From the NCBI RefSeq assembly GCF_947581915.1, contig NZ_CANPWG010000030.1:1-64000 (forward strand): 64,000 bases of DNA, in the 5' to 3' direction. The translations under genes and the position numbers were made by a program. The notes below the pieces were generated by a model, which searched no databases, was not told the origin of the DNA, and was given only the letters and a program-made list of their open reading frames with translations. Within the stretch, counting starts at the first letter, position 1. Every line of letters starts with the position of its first letter. The DNA comes from Candidatus Palauibacter scopulicola (GTDB taxonomy: Bacteria; Gemmatimonadota; Gemmatimonadetes; Palauibacterales; Palauibacteraceae). Shown here one piece after another: positions 54,316-63,575 of the stretch.

Positions 54316-54389
54316 TGGGCCCGGCAGGATTCGAACCTGCGACCTTGGGATTATGAGTCCCCTGCTCTAACCGGCTGAGCTACGGGCCC
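54316..54389 (-). tRNA. tRNA-Met or tRNA-Ile2 (CAU anticodon)
   Basis: 74 bases. Acceptor GGGCCCG/CGGGCCC with discriminator A; anticodon loop CTCATAA (CAT); T-arm GCAGGTTCGAATCCTGC. The body resembles both elongator tRNA-Met and the lysidine-modified tRNA-Ile2, and I cannot separate them by eye. The lack of a mismatch at the top of the acceptor stem rules out initiator tRNA. CCA is not encoded. 86 bases after selD. Confidence 0.93.
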
Positions 54390-54475
54390 GGACGGAGCGT
54401 GAAACGTACACGCCGCGGCGGTCCGCTCCAACGCCGCGAAGGCGGCTGCGGGACCACCACGCTGCCGCGGCGCGG

Positions 54476-55537
54476 TCACGGCGCGACCTCGACTCCGACC
54501 GCCGGACCGTCCCGCGCGGTGACTTCTCCGATCACCGCGGCCGCATAGCCCGCCGCGGCGAGCGCCGACGACGCGGACGACGCCTCGTTCGCGGGGACGG
54601 CCGCCAGCAGTCCGCCGGAGGTCTGAGGGTCGAGCAGAACGGTCCGCAGGTCGTCGGGGACGGCGTCATCCCACCGCACCTGCGATGCGTAGGCGTCCCG
54701 GTTCCGGGTCGTACCGCCCGGCACGCACCCCTCTCCGGCGAGACGCAGCGCTCCGGGAAGGAGCTTCGGCGCCGAAGCCCGGATCCGGGCGCTCGCGTCC
54801 GAGGCACCGCACATCTCGAGCAGGTGGCCGAGAAGCCCGAAGCCGGTGACGTCGGTTGCCGCATGAACGTCGAAGCCGGAAAGGACGGCCGCCGCCTCGC
54901 GGTTGAGTTGCCGCATGGAATCGACGGCGACGAGCAGGTCGGCCGGATCCGTCACGCCACGCTTGAGCCCGGTCGTGACGACGCCCGTTCCGAGCGCCTT
55001 GCCGAGCACGAGCGCATCTCCCGGCCGCGCTCCGCCCTTTCTCCACAGGCGGTCCGGATCGCCGAGTCCGATCGCCACCAGGCCGAACTTCGGCTCCGCG
55101 TCGTCGATCGAGTGTCCCCCAGCCACCGCGATGCCGGCCTCGCGGCACACTTCGCCCGCGCCGCGGAGGATCGCGCCGACGGTCTCATCGGAGAGGGTCC
55201 CGGCGGGAACCGCCAGGATGTTGAGCGCGAAGATGGGGCGGGCCCGCATCGCGTACAGATCTCCGAGCGCGTTCGCGGCCGCGATGGCCCCGAAGTCCGC
55301 CGCATCGTCGACGAGCGGGGTGAAGAAGTCCAGGCTCGCGACGATGGCTTCCCCATCGTCGAGCAGATACACGGCGGCGTCGTCCGGGCCCTCGAGTCCG
55401 ACGAGGAGCCGGTCGTCCGGAACGTGCGGAACGTGCTGCAGGATACGGCCCAGATCCTCCGGACCGAGCTTGCACGCTCAGCCGGCTCCATGCGAATATT
55501 GGGTCAGGCGGGCCGCTTCGGCCGACGGCGAGTTCAC
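54476..55537 (-). CDS. selD: Selenide, water dikinase SelD, itself a selenoprotein
   Basis: 353 residues, including selenocysteine. Makes selenophosphate from selenide and ATP for tRNA-Sec and selenouridine synthesis. The frame starts at a GTG overlapping the upstream stop (GTGA) and reads LTQYSHGAG-U-ACKLGPEDL, where U is TGA at 55478-55480. E. coli SelD has LTQYSHGAGCGCK, so the TGA replaces the catalytic Cys17, followed by the conserved Lys at residue 23. Downstream ATP-binding features are intact (VAGGHSIDDAEPKFG, DVTGFGLLGHLLEM, DPQTSGGLLAAVP). Read as a stop, the TGA would leave an internal ATG start missing the active site. The family uses both Cys and Sec here, so the call is strong. 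Confidence 0.92.
55440..55480 (-). promoter_or_regulatory. Candidate bacterial SECIS element of selD
   Basis: Directly after the TGA the mRNA can fold CUC-GGUCCG-GAG (55457-55468), with a GGUC-containing loop beginning 12 bases past the UGA; bacterial SECIS loops typically carry GGUC about this distance from the codon. The stem is short (three clear pairs, perhaps extended through a bulge), so the exact fold is uncertain. Confidence 0.35.
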
Positions 55538-56244
55538 CAGTTCCGCTCCACGACGGGATCCTGGAATCGGTTGCGGCCCATCACGCGGTCGCGGATCGCG
55601 GCCTCCGCGTCGCCCGCCTGTTCGAGGAGCGCCGCCGCCTGCTCGGGCGACAGCATCTCCAGCTCGCCGGAGCCCGCGGCCGCCGCGGCCCCGGCGCCGG
55701 CCCCCTGCGGAGACTGCCCCTGCCCGCCCTGCTGCTCGTCGCCGCCGCTCTCCCCTTCCTCTTCGAGCCAGCGTTCGACGAGTTCGAGGTTCCAGCGCGC
55801 GTCCTCATCGTCCGCGCGGCGGCGGAGAACCTCGCGAAAGGCCTCGCGCGCCGCCTGCAGGGCGGCCCGCCGCGCGGACGGGTCACTCTGGGCGAACCGG
55901 CCGTCGAGGGCCGTGCTGAGTCCGAGGTTGTAGAAGGCGCTCTCGCGTACTTCTTGCCGCTCGCTGCCGATCGAGAGTTCCAGGGGGGCCTGTGCCTCGC
56001 CCACCTGCCCGTCCTGGAGGAGAGCCGTCCCGTAGTTGTAGTGATCGACCGGCCGGTCGGAGGAGGCGGCTCGTTCCCTGTAGCGCGCGACGGCCTCGGA
56101 TTCGGACGCCTGGGGGTCGGCGGACCCGGCCTGACCCGCCGCCCCCGCCGACGCATCCTGTGGCTCCCCCCCGGCAAACGCCGCGAGCGAGGCGGCCGCG
56201 GCCGCCAGCCCCAAGATCGCGCACCTCCGCGTCGACTCAACCAC
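55534..56244 (-). CDS. BatC-like TPR protein of the aerotolerance operon
   Basis: 236 residues. Signal peptide (about 1-25), TPR-type helices (DHYNYGTALLQDGQVGEAQA and ESAFYNLGLSTALDGRFAQ), then an acidic Gln/Gly-rich linker with GGDEQQGGQGQSPQG and a short C-terminal helical part. Position after two VWA proteins and the TPR content fit BatC/BatE. GTG start overlapping batB by eight bases; its stop overlaps selD. Confidence 0.7.
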   Translation of the reverse strand: MVESTRRCAILGLAAAAASLAAFAGGEPQDASAGAAGQAGSADPQASESEAVARYRERAASSDRPVDHYNYGTALLQDGQVGEAQAPLELSIGSERQEVRESAFYNLGLSTALDGRFAQSDPSARRAALQAAREAFREVLRRRADDEDARWNLELVERWLEEEGESGGDEQQGGQGQSPQGAGAGAAAAAGSGELEMLSPEQAAALLEQAGDAEAAIRDRVMGRNRFQDPVVERNW

Positions 56245-57226
56245 GTGGCAACAGGAACCCTTCTCCCCAGAGGCTGACGAAGGCGAGCAGAAGCAACGCC
56301 GCTACGGCCACGTCGTCGGTCGATGTCAGGGGTTCCCGGTCACCCTCCGCCAGTTCCCGCTCGATCGCGTCGGTACCGTCCGAACCGTCAACGTAGCGCC
56401 CGCCCGTGCCGAGAGACATCTGCCGCAGCGACGCGGCGTTCAACCGCGTGATGACGGGACTGCCGTCCGGTCCCTGAAGCACCGAAGCCCCGCCCCGCCG
56501 CCGCGCGGCCATCGTCGGGTCCAGCGATGCCTCCCGCGTCAGGGGAATCTGTCCTCCGAGTTCGGTTCCGATCCCCACCGAGTGAATGACGATCCCCTGA
56601 TCCCGGGCCCTCCCGATCGCCTCCCCCAAGGGGGCACCGGCGGTTTCCTCGCCATCGGACAAGACGACGATCGACTTGCGCGCGCTCTCCTCGCCGCCGG
56701 CGAGGAGGTCGATCGCCTGGGTGAGGCCGGAAGCGAGCGAGGATCCGCCCAGCCCCACCGCGGCGGGCCGCACCCCCTCCGCCAGCATCTCGATCGCGCT
56801 CATGTCCGTCGTCAGCGGCGAGAGCACATACGCGCGGCCCGCGAAGTAGACGACGCCCATCCGACCCTGCGTGCGCGTCGCGAGGCGGGCGGCCAACTGC
56901 CGCTGCACCTCCAGCCGGCTCGGCTCGACGTCGCCCGCCAGCATCGAGTTCGACGCGTCAAGCACGAGGATCGTTTCCGCCCCCCCTTCATCGAGACGCC
57001 GGGCCTCCGTCCCACCGGAACCGGAGGCGAGCGCGATGGCGGCGACGCCCGCGCCGAGCAGCGCCAGGCGAACGGGCGGGAGGGCGTGCGCCGGCAGCCG
57101 CACGTAGCGCTCGAGCAGCGAGGTCTCGGCAAGTTTCTCGCGATCCGCCCCCGACCGGCGCGACGCAAGCAGCCTGAGCCCTACGGCCACGGCTCCGAGC
57201 AGGAGGGCGATCGGGAGCGGGGCCAC
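56237..57226 (-). CDS. VWA-domain membrane protein, BatB-like
   Basis: 329 residues. Two N-terminal helices, a von Willebrand A domain (about 85-290) with MIDAS DASNSMLAGD and downstream VVLSDGEETAG, and a C-terminal helix (VAVAALLLLAFVSLWGEGF). Inner-membrane partner of the preceding VWA gene. GTG start two bases after it. Confidence 0.82.
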   Translation of the reverse strand: MAPLPIALLLGAVAVGLRLLASRRSGADREKLAETSLLERYVRLPAHALPPVRLALLGAGVAAIALASGSGGTEARRLDEGGAETILVLDASNSMLAGDVEPSRLEVQRQLAARLATRTQGRMGVVYFAGRAYVLSPLTTDMSAIEMLAEGVRPAAVGLGGSSLASGLTQAIDLLAGGEESARKSIVVLSDGEETAGAPLGEAIGRARDQGIVIHSVGIGTELGGQIPLTREASLDPTMAARRRGGASVLQGPDGSPVITRLNAASLRQMSLGTGGRYVDGSDGTDAIERELAEGDREPLTSTDDVAVAALLLLAFVSLWGEGFLLPRG

Positions 57227-57228
57227 GG

Positions 57229-58221
57229 TCAGACCCAGACCCGGCGGGAACGCGTCGCCGCCACGAGGAGTTCGAGAAGGACGAGCGCGAGCGCCGCGAT
57301 GAGAAGTTCCCGCCGCATCCCGACCCTCTCCTCCGTCCGCACTTCCTTGATCGGAGTGGTCTCGAGTTCGTTGATCCGCTCGTAGATCCGCGTGAGTCCC
57401 TCCGGGTCGGTGGCGCGAAAATAGAGCCCCCCCGTGCGGGTCGCCATGCGGTCGAGGAGTTCGTCGTTCACGTGGACGCGGATATTGGCGTACTGATACC
57501 CGAAGGCGGTCCGGGCCACAGGCACGGGGGCGACCCCGTCGCGGCCGACGCCGATGGTGTAGACGCGGATGCCGAGGGAGGCGGCCGCGGCCGTCGCCTC
57601 CTCCGGCGAGATGCCGCCGCTGTTGTTGTCTCCGTCGGTGAGCAGGACGACGATACGGGATTCCGGTTCCAGATCGCGGAGCCGGTTCGCCGCCGTGGCC
57701 AGCGCGACGCCGATGGCCGTCCCATCCCTGAGCTGTCCGGCCTCGAGCCGCTCCACGGCACTCTCCACCACGGCGTGGTCCAGGGTCCCGGGGACCATCG
57801 TGAGGGCCTCCCCGGCGAAAGCGACGAGGCCGATCCAGTCCGACTCCCGTCCCTCCACGAAGCGGATGACCTCCCGCTTCGCGACCTCGATGCGGTTATC
57901 GGGCCGGAAGTCCTCCGCCAGCATCGAACTCGAGATGTCGACCGCCAGCATGATCGCCACGCCCTCGCGCTCCGACTCCACGCGCTCCCATACACGCACG
58001 GGGTTGACGAGGGTGATGATGACGAGCGCGAGAGCGAGAGAGCGAAGGGCGGCCGGGAGCCACCACCAGAACCGCCCGCGACCGCGGCCCCGGGAACCGG
58101 CGAGACGGGCGATGTCCGGATACGGGAGACGGATCCTGCCGGAACCCATCAGGGCCCAACCGAGCGGCAGCAGGACGAGCAGCAGGAGGAACGGCCAGCC
58201 GGGAAGCGCGAACTCACTCAC
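57229..58221 (-). CDS. VWA-domain membrane protein, BatA-like
   Basis: 330 residues. N-terminal helices, then MIDAS DISSSMLAEDF, the DUF58-type insertion, VVLLTDGDNNSGG (second MIDAS loop) and a C-terminal helix. The Bat family name (Bacteroides aerotolerance) is by position and domain; the biochemical role of these proteins is not settled. GTG start overlapping the upstream stop (GTGA). Confidence 0.85.
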   Translation of the reverse strand: MSEFALPGWPFLLLLVLLPLGWALMGSGRIRLPYPDIARLAGSRGRGRGRFWWWLPAALRSLALALVIITLVNPVRVWERVESEREGVAIMLAVDISSSMLAEDFRPDNRIEVAKREVIRFVEGRESDWIGLVAFAGEALTMVPGTLDHAVVESAVERLEAGQLRDGTAIGVALATAANRLRDLEPESRIVVLLTDGDNNSGGISPEEATAAAASLGIRVYTIGVGRDGVAPVPVARTAFGYQYANIRVHVNDELLDRMATRTGGLYFRATDPEGLTRIYERINELETTPIKEVRTEERVGMRRELLIAALALVLLELLVAATRSRRVWV

Positions 58222-59186
58222 GCGGCGCCTCCATTCTTCCTCGCGACGGCCCCATCGGCGTCATCCCGGGCGGCGTCATCCGGCACGGCGCCCGGCTCGG
58301 CCGACTCGGCGGCCGGCGGCGACTCGGCCATGTCGGCGCGCACGAACGCCTCACCGATGTCCACGTCGCCGAGCGGACCCTCCCACTCCGTCCGCATGCG
58401 CGCGAAGCGGGCCAGGATCGAGTGGCGCAGAGCGGCGACGAGCCCCGCATCGGAGTCGCCGAGCCCCAGGAGTTCCCTCGACGGCGCCCACCCGCGCGTC
58501 ACGTTCGCGTAGCGCCGAAGCGTCTCCTCGTAGCCGTCGTAGAACCGATCACCGGTCACCTGCTGCCGGACCCATCCCTCGCGGAGGCGCGCGAGGTCGC
58601 GAAGCGCGAGATCGCCCGGGCCGAGGGGGACATCGGCGGCGGTCGCGGCGGTGCGGCCGCGGCGCCAGGTCCACCAGGCGAGTCCGGCGAGCGCCCCGGC
58701 GAGGACGACCAGCCACCAGGGCGGGGCCCGCAGGCTGAGCAGGGGCCGGGCATCCCTCAGCTCGAGGGGATCATCCGCCGCCGGCAACACGCTCACTACG
58801 GGGACCGCGGGCGGCTGCAGCCGACGGACGACGCCGCCCGCGGCCGCGAGTTCCACCTCCACCGGCGGGATGACGAGCGTGTCGGCGCGCCAGGCGCGAA
58901 TCGTGTACTCCGCTTCCCATCGCCGACCCTCGTCGACGGACCGGATCTGCACCGGCCCCGTCTGCTCGATCGACTCCGGCCCGTCGATGAGCGCGGGAAA
59001 GCGAACCTCTCCGGTTCTGTCCTGTCCAACGACGAGGCGGACCGTGAACTCTTCGCCGACCCGCACGGACTCCGGTAGCACCGTCGCCTCGAGGTCGACC
59101 GCCGACTGGGAGGCCAGCCCCGGGGCGCACCCCAGGGTCAACGTCAGGCCGAGCGCCGCCCGGACCGTCCGCCGGGACCTCCTCAC
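58218..59186 (-). CDS. BatD-like exported beta-domain protein
   Basis: 322 residues from a GTG at 59186. Signal peptide (RTVRAALGLTLTLGCAPGLA), then an Ig/cadherin-like domain starting ATVLPESVRVGEEFTVRLVV (the BatD N-terminal feature) and a membrane helix near 190-210 (WWLVVLAGALAGLAWWTW), and a cytoplasmic helical tail. An upstream ATG would need 34 extra residues overlapping DUF58, so the coupled GTG (GTGA) is preferred. Confidence 0.75.
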   Translation of the reverse strand: MRRSRRTVRAALGLTLTLGCAPGLASQSAVDLEATVLPESVRVGEEFTVRLVVGQDRTGEVRFPALIDGPESIEQTGPVQIRSVDEGRRWEAEYTIRAWRADTLVIPPVEVELAAAGGVVRRLQPPAVPVVSVLPAADDPLELRDARPLLSLRAPPWWLVVLAGALAGLAWWTWRRGRTAATAADVPLGPGDLALRDLARLREGWVRQQVTGDRFYDGYEETLRRYANVTRGWAPSRELLGLGDSDAGLVAALRHSILARFARMRTEWEGPLGDVDIGEAFVRADMAESPPAAESAEPGAVPDDAARDDADGAVARKNGGAA

Positions 59187-60115
59187 CGGAGCCTCCGCCG
59201 GCTGCGGGCGGCGAAGAAGCCGGAGAGCCGGGACTCGTACGGGGTGTCGGTACGCAGCCGCATGAGGTCGACGTGGCAGTGCGCACACAGGCGCTCCAGC
59301 GCCCGCGCTCCCGTCGTCGAGTGCTCCATGAGCCGCTGCCGAACCGCCGCATCTCCGAGGTCGACCACGGCGCGATCCCCCGTTTCGGGGTCCACGACTT
59401 CGACCCAGCCCGATGCCGGGATCGTCGTTTCCGCAGGGTCATCGACCGCGAGCGCCACCACGTCGTGGCGGCCCGAGAGCCCCAACAGCGGGCGGGCCAG
59501 GTCCCCGGCGCCCACGAAGTCCGAAATCACGAACACGAGGGAGCGGACGGTGAGCATGCGCGCCGCCGTCGCGAGCGCGAGATCGAGATCCGTCCCCTTC
59601 CCCTCGGGCCGGACGGACACCAGTTCATGCAGGAGGCGCAGGTTGCGGTTGCGGCCCCGCGCCGGCCGCACGTAACGCTCGATGCGGTCGCTGACGAGGA
59701 GCATGCCCACCGGATCTCCGGCGCGCATCGCCGCGAGCGCGAGCGTGCTCGCCACCTCCGCGACGAGGTCGCGCTTCAGCGATCGCCGCGTACCGAACTC
59801 GTTCGAGGCGGAGACATCGACGACGAGGAGGACGGCAAGCTCCCGTTCCTCCACGAAGCGCTTCACGTACGGGCGCCGCATGCGGGCGGTCACCTTCCAG
59901 TCGATCGCCTGGAACGGGTCGCCCGGCTGATATTCGCGGACCTCGGAGAACTCGATGCCGTGTCCGCGGAAAAGCGACGGGTAGGGCCCCAGAGCCGGGT
60001 TGTCCATGAACCGCCGGCTCTTCAACTCCAGCCGCCGAACCTCTTTGGACGCGGCGGAGGAGTCGGCCGTCGGCGCCGGCCGTCGCGGGCGCCACAGGAA
60101 GTCGGGCAGCCTCAC
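59183..60115 (-). CDS. DUF58-domain protein
   Basis: 310 residues. The DUF58 core is EVREYQPGDPFQAIDWKVTA, and a VWA-like motif follows (VVDVSASNEFGTRRSLKRD) with VFVISDFVG. Usually encoded between a MoxR AAA+ ATPase and VWA proteins, as here. GTG start overlapping moxR by four bases. Confidence 0.9.
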   Translation of the reverse strand: MRLPDFLWRPRRPAPTADSSAASKEVRRLELKSRRFMDNPALGPYPSLFRGHGIEFSEVREYQPGDPFQAIDWKVTARMRRPYVKRFVEERELAVLLVVDVSASNEFGTRRSLKRDLVAEVASTLALAAMRAGDPVGMLLVSDRIERYVRPARGRNRNLRLLHELVSVRPEGKGTDLDLALATAARMLTVRSLVFVISDFVGAGDLARPLLGLSGRHDVVALAVDDPAETTIPASGWVEVVDPETGDRAVVDLGDAAVRQRLMEHSTTGARALERLCAHCHVDLMRLRTDTPYESRLSGFFAARSRRRLR

Positions 60116-61134
60116 GGCACCGGCACGGTCTCCAGGAGATGGTCGAGGATGTGATCGGCATCGATCTGTTCCGCCTGCGCCTGGAAGGTCAGGACGAGCC
60201 GATGCCGAAGAACATCGCGGGCGATCGCCTTCACATCCTCCGGAACGACGAAGGCCCGGCCCTCGATGAAGGCATGGGCGCGTGCCGCTCTCGCGAGGAA
60301 TATCGTGGCGCGCGGCGAGGCCCCGAACTCGATCCAGTCCACGAACTGCGCCAGGCCGTGGGCCGCGGGCTCACGCGTCGCGAGCACGAGCTGGAGGATG
60401 TAGTCCTCGAGCCGGCGGTCCACATAGATCGCCGGAAGCATGGCGCGCGCGGCGAGGATACGATCCGGTTCCACGACGGCCTCGACGGGGGGCGGATCCT
60501 CTCCCGCCATGAGCCGCATGATGGATCTCTCTTCCTCGGGCGCTGGGTAGCCGACGCGGGTCTTGAACATGAACCGGTCCACCTGCGCCTCGGGAAGCGG
60601 ATAGGTGCCCTCGTGCTCGATGGGATTCTGCGTGGCCATGACGAGGAACGGCACGGGGAGCGGATGCGTCTCCTCTCCGATCGTCACCTGGCGTTCCTGC
60701 ATCGCCTCCAGCAGGGCGGACTGGACCTTGGCGGGCGCGCGGTTGATCTCATCGGCAAGGACGATGTTCGCAAAGATCGGCCCCCGCTTCGGAGTGAAGG
60801 TGCCCGTCTTCTCCTCCCACACGAGCGTCCCCACGACATCGGCGGGCAGCAGATCCGGCGTGAACTGGATACGCCGGAACGTGGTGTGGATCGCCTCGGC
60901 AAGCGTGCTGACGGTGAGCGTCTTCGCGAGTCCCGGCACACCTTCCAGCAGAATATGGCCGCCCGTGACGAGGCTCATCAGAACGCGGTCGAGGAGGGCA
61001 TGCTGTCCGACGATCCGTTTCGCCAGTTCGTTTCGGACCTCGGCCACGAAGGCCCCCGCCTCCCGGATCGCGGCCTCCTGGGTCTCGAGATCCTCACCCG
61101 AGATCCGTTGGGCCGTCCCGGCTTCTCCGTTCAT
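60112..61134 (-). CDS. MoxR-family AAA+ ATPase
   Basis: 340 residues. Walker A LEGVPGLAKTLTVSTLAEAI, Walker B IVLADEINRAPAKVQSALLE, sensor-1 PFLVMATQNPIEHEGTYPLP, and the C-terminal lid with VVPEDVKAIARDVLRHR. Thought to work with the downstream VWA proteins as a chaperone for membrane or periplasmic complexes. First gene of the coupled operon; it starts 49 bases after rluB with a GAGAG signal. Confidence 0.92.
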   Translation of the reverse strand: MNGEAGTAQRISGEDLETQEAAIREAGAFVAEVRNELAKRIVGQHALLDRVLMSLVTGGHILLEGVPGLAKTLTVSTLAEAIHTTFRRIQFTPDLLPADVVGTLVWEEKTGTFTPKRGPIFANIVLADEINRAPAKVQSALLEAMQERQVTIGEETHPLPVPFLVMATQNPIEHEGTYPLPEAQVDRFMFKTRVGYPAPEEERSIMRLMAGEDPPPVEAVVEPDRILAARAMLPAIYVDRRLEDYILQLVLATREPAAHGLAQFVDWIEFGASPRATIFLARAARAHAFIEGRAFVVPEDVKAIARDVLRHRLVLTFQAQAEQIDADHILDHLLETVPVP

Positions 61135-61183
61135 GCGTTCTCTCGCTATCGCGGTGATGTTCGGTCTGCCAGCAGCCCGATGT

Positions 61184-61924
61184 TCACTCCGTAACCGCCC
61201 GGGAGCAAGCGGGACCCGCCGCCCGGCGGAGTGCCGCCCGCTCTTTCGGAGACAACTCGCGGGTCGTCCCCGCTGCGAGGGCGCCCAGTCGAATCGGCCC
61301 GAACGAGGTTCTGCGAAGCCGCCGCAACGTGACGCCGAGTGAGGCCAGCATACGCCGGATTTCCCGGTTCCTTCCCTCGGTCAGGACGATCTCGACGGTG
61401 GGGGACGACGTATGCGGGGGCGTGATCCAGCCCGATCGGCGGGCTCGCGCGGATCCGTCTTCGAGCGCCACACCGGCCCGCAACCGGTCCGGAAGTTCCG
61501 CCGGCACGGGGCCGCGGAGTTTCGCATGATATACCCGCTCGATGCCGGTCCGAGGGTGGAGGAGCCGATGTGCGACGTCCCCTTCATTCGACAGGAGAAG
61601 GAGGCCCTCGCTCATGAAGTCGAGACGGCCGACGTGGGGGAGGTGGCGGGTGGCGGCGGGGAGCAGGTCGTAGATGATCGGTCGCCGGCCGGGATCGTGC
61701 CGAGTGCACGCATATCCCGGCGGCTTGTGGAGTGCCAGCCAGAGCACGGGCTTCAAGTGGATGCGGCGGCGGTCCACCTCGACCCGGTCGGCGTTCGGAT
61801 CCACCTTGGTGCCGAGCTTCGTCACGACCTCGCCGTTCAGGCGCACGCGGCCGCTGGCGATGAGTTCTTCGCTCCCGCGCCGGGAAGCGACGCCGGCCCC
61901 GGCAAGGTATTTCTGCAGTCGCAT
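61184..61924 (-). CDS. rluB: Pseudouridine synthase, RsuA/RluB/RluE/RluF family
   Basis: 246 residues. N-terminal S4 RNA-binding domain (MRLQKYLAGAGVASRRGSEE), then the catalytic Asp in HVGRLDFMSEGLLLLSNEG, and the family motif EGRNREIRRML. Modifies rRNA or tRNA uridine; RluB is the likeliest by position after scpAB. A longer in-frame start upstream is not supported. Confidence 0.88.
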   Translation of the reverse strand: MRLQKYLAGAGVASRRGSEELIASGRVRLNGEVVTKLGTKVDPNADRVEVDRRRIHLKPVLWLALHKPPGYACTRHDPGRRPIIYDLLPAATRHLPHVGRLDFMSEGLLLLSNEGDVAHRLLHPRTGIERVYHAKLRGPVPAELPDRLRAGVALEDGSARARRSGWITPPHTSSPTVEIVLTEGRNREIRRMLASLGVTLRRLRRTSFGPIRLGALAAGTTRELSPKERAALRRAAGPACSRAVTE

Positions 61925-61947
61925 GAGCCGTCCGCCTGGCGTAGTGG

Positions 61948-62529
61948 CTAGTTCTCGGCGGGCCCTTCCCGCGGCGACGCATCGCCGGCGGACACCTCCG
62001 GTTCGCTGCGCACGAGCGCGACGGAGAGGTCCTCCGGCGCGGGGAGATCGTCCAGCGACTGCAGGGCGAAGTGATCCAGAAAGCGAGGCGTCGTCCCGTA
62101 GAGGAGCGGTCGCCCGAGTCCTTCTCCCCGCCCCACGACCTCGATCAGTTCCCAGTCCTGGAGCGTTCGCAGCACCGAAGTGGTCGCCACGCCCCGGATC
62201 TCTTCGACCTCGATGCGTCCGATCGGCTGCCGGTACGCGATGATCGCCAGCGTCTCGAGGGCGGCGCGGGAAAGCGTCGGCGGACGGGGCACCGAGTCGA
62301 ACCGCTCGAGATACGGCACGAATTCCGGACGTGTGAGGATCTGGAACCCGTCTCCGAGCTGGTAGACCTGGAACGCGCGTCCGTCCGTGTCGTAGTGCTC
62401 GCGCAGCGCGGCGAGCGCTTCGCGGACGCGCCGCACGTCGAGCGCGTCGTCGGCCCGGGCCAGTTCGCGGGCGGTGAGCGGCGTCTGGCTCGCGAACAAC
62501 GCGGCTTCCACGATCTGCTCCGGGCTCAC
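61948..62529 (-). CDS. scpB: Segregation and condensation protein B
   Basis: 193 residues from a GTG overlapping the scpA stop. Two winged-helix domains (SPEQIVEAALFASQTPLTAR and LSRAALETLAIIAYRQPIGR). Partner of ScpA and SMC in chromosome condensation and segregation. Confidence 0.94.
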   Translation of the reverse strand: MSPEQIVEAALFASQTPLTARELARADDALDVRRVREALAALREHYDTDGRAFQVYQLGDGFQILTRPEFVPYLERFDSVPRPPTLSRAALETLAIIAYRQPIGRIEVEEIRGVATTSVLRTLQDWELIEVVGRGEGLGRPLLYGTTPRFLDHFALQSLDDLPAPEDLSVALVRSEPEVSAGDASPREGPAEN

Positions 62530-63302
62530 GCGGCCCCCTCTCCCCCGCGGTCTCTCGAGCGGCGCCCCAACAGCCAGATCGCACCGAACCGCTTCACCTG
62601 CTCCAGCCTCACGAGCTGTTGCCTGGCGAGTTCCAGGCAGGCGAGCAGCGCGGCGACGACGTGCGGCCGCTCCTGCCACGAGTCGAACAGTCGATTGAAC
62701 GGCACCCGCCGGTGCTCGCCCAGCAAACGCCGGATGACGACGATCTTGTCCTCGACCGGGACGATGCGGATGGGGGCGACATGCGTCGTGACGGGATCCG
62801 GGCCCCGGATATCGCCGAGGACCGCAAGGAAATCGTCGAGCGTCGTCGAGAGCGCCTGGCCGTCGGTCTCACGCGGAGGTCGCGGTGGCAGGAAGCCCTT
62901 CGACATGTGGCGCCGACGTTCGAGTTCCGCCGCGCCCAGCGTCCGCGCGATCTCCTGAAACAGCTCGTACTCCAGCAGACGCCGTACGAGTTCGGCCCGC
63001 GGATCATCTTCCCACTCCGCGTCGCTGCGCCCCGGCAGCAGCAGTTGCGCCTTGATGTGGACGAGGGTTGAGGCCAGTTCCAGAAATTCCCCGGCGCGGT
63101 CGAGCTCCAGGCGATCGATGCCGTCGGTGAGGGCCTCCTGGAACTGCCGGGTGATGGTGGAGATCGGGATGTCGAAGATGTCGATGTCCTGCGACCGAAT
63201 GAGGTGCAGGAGCAGATCCAGAGGCCCCCGAAAGCGGTCGAGCTCGACGAGGAACGGCTGCGCCGTCCGCTGGCTCGGAAGTCGGTTGGGAACGGCCGTC
63301 AC
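62526..63302 (-). CDS. scpA: Segregation and condensation protein A
   Basis: 258 residues from the GTG at 63302 (GGGAGGT just upstream). Conserved FRGPLDLLLHLIRSQDIDIF near the N-terminus, LVHIKAQLLLPGR, and a C-terminal winged helix (VAALLACLELARQQLVRLEQ). Kleisin linker of the SMC complex. First gene of scpA-scpB-rluB, possibly running into moxR. Confidence 0.94.
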   Translation of the reverse strand: MTAVPNRLPSQRTAQPFLVELDRFRGPLDLLLHLIRSQDIDIFDIPISTITRQFQEALTDGIDRLELDRAGEFLELASTLVHIKAQLLLPGRSDAEWEDDPRAELVRRLLEYELFQEIARTLGAAELERRRHMSKGFLPPRPPRETDGQALSTTLDDFLAVLGDIRGPDPVTTHVAPIRIVPVEDKIVVIRRLLGEHRRVPFNRLFDSWQERPHVVAALLACLELARQQLVRLEQVKRFGAIWLLGRRSRDRGGEGAA

Positions 63303-63575
63303 GACACCTCCCCGCACGCTCGGGCCGACGGCAACCGGAAATCGCCGGCCAGTCGGCGCGTAATCTAGTGCGGTGTCCCGGAAATACCACGTGCGTCACC
63401 GCGGCGAGTACCCAACGCAAGCGTGCCGCCCAACGTGCCGGGTTGGAGGTATCCGCCAAGTCTGGTATGTTCCTCCGCTGATTTTCCGGACGGATGGGAG
63501 GGTCCGCCTGCGGCCCGCAGCCACCGCCGCACGTTTGAAGACGCTTGAAGCAGAAAAAGAAGGAATCGGAATCGA

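Noticed and set aside
54316-54389. tRNA-Sec beside selD
   Set aside because: The gene is a normal-length tRNA with CAU anticodon, not the long UCA-anticodon tRNA-Sec.
54476-55372. SelD starting at the internal ATG (MYLLDDGEA)
   Set aside because: It would lack the catalytic Sec/Lys motif that is present just upstream in the same frame across a TGA.
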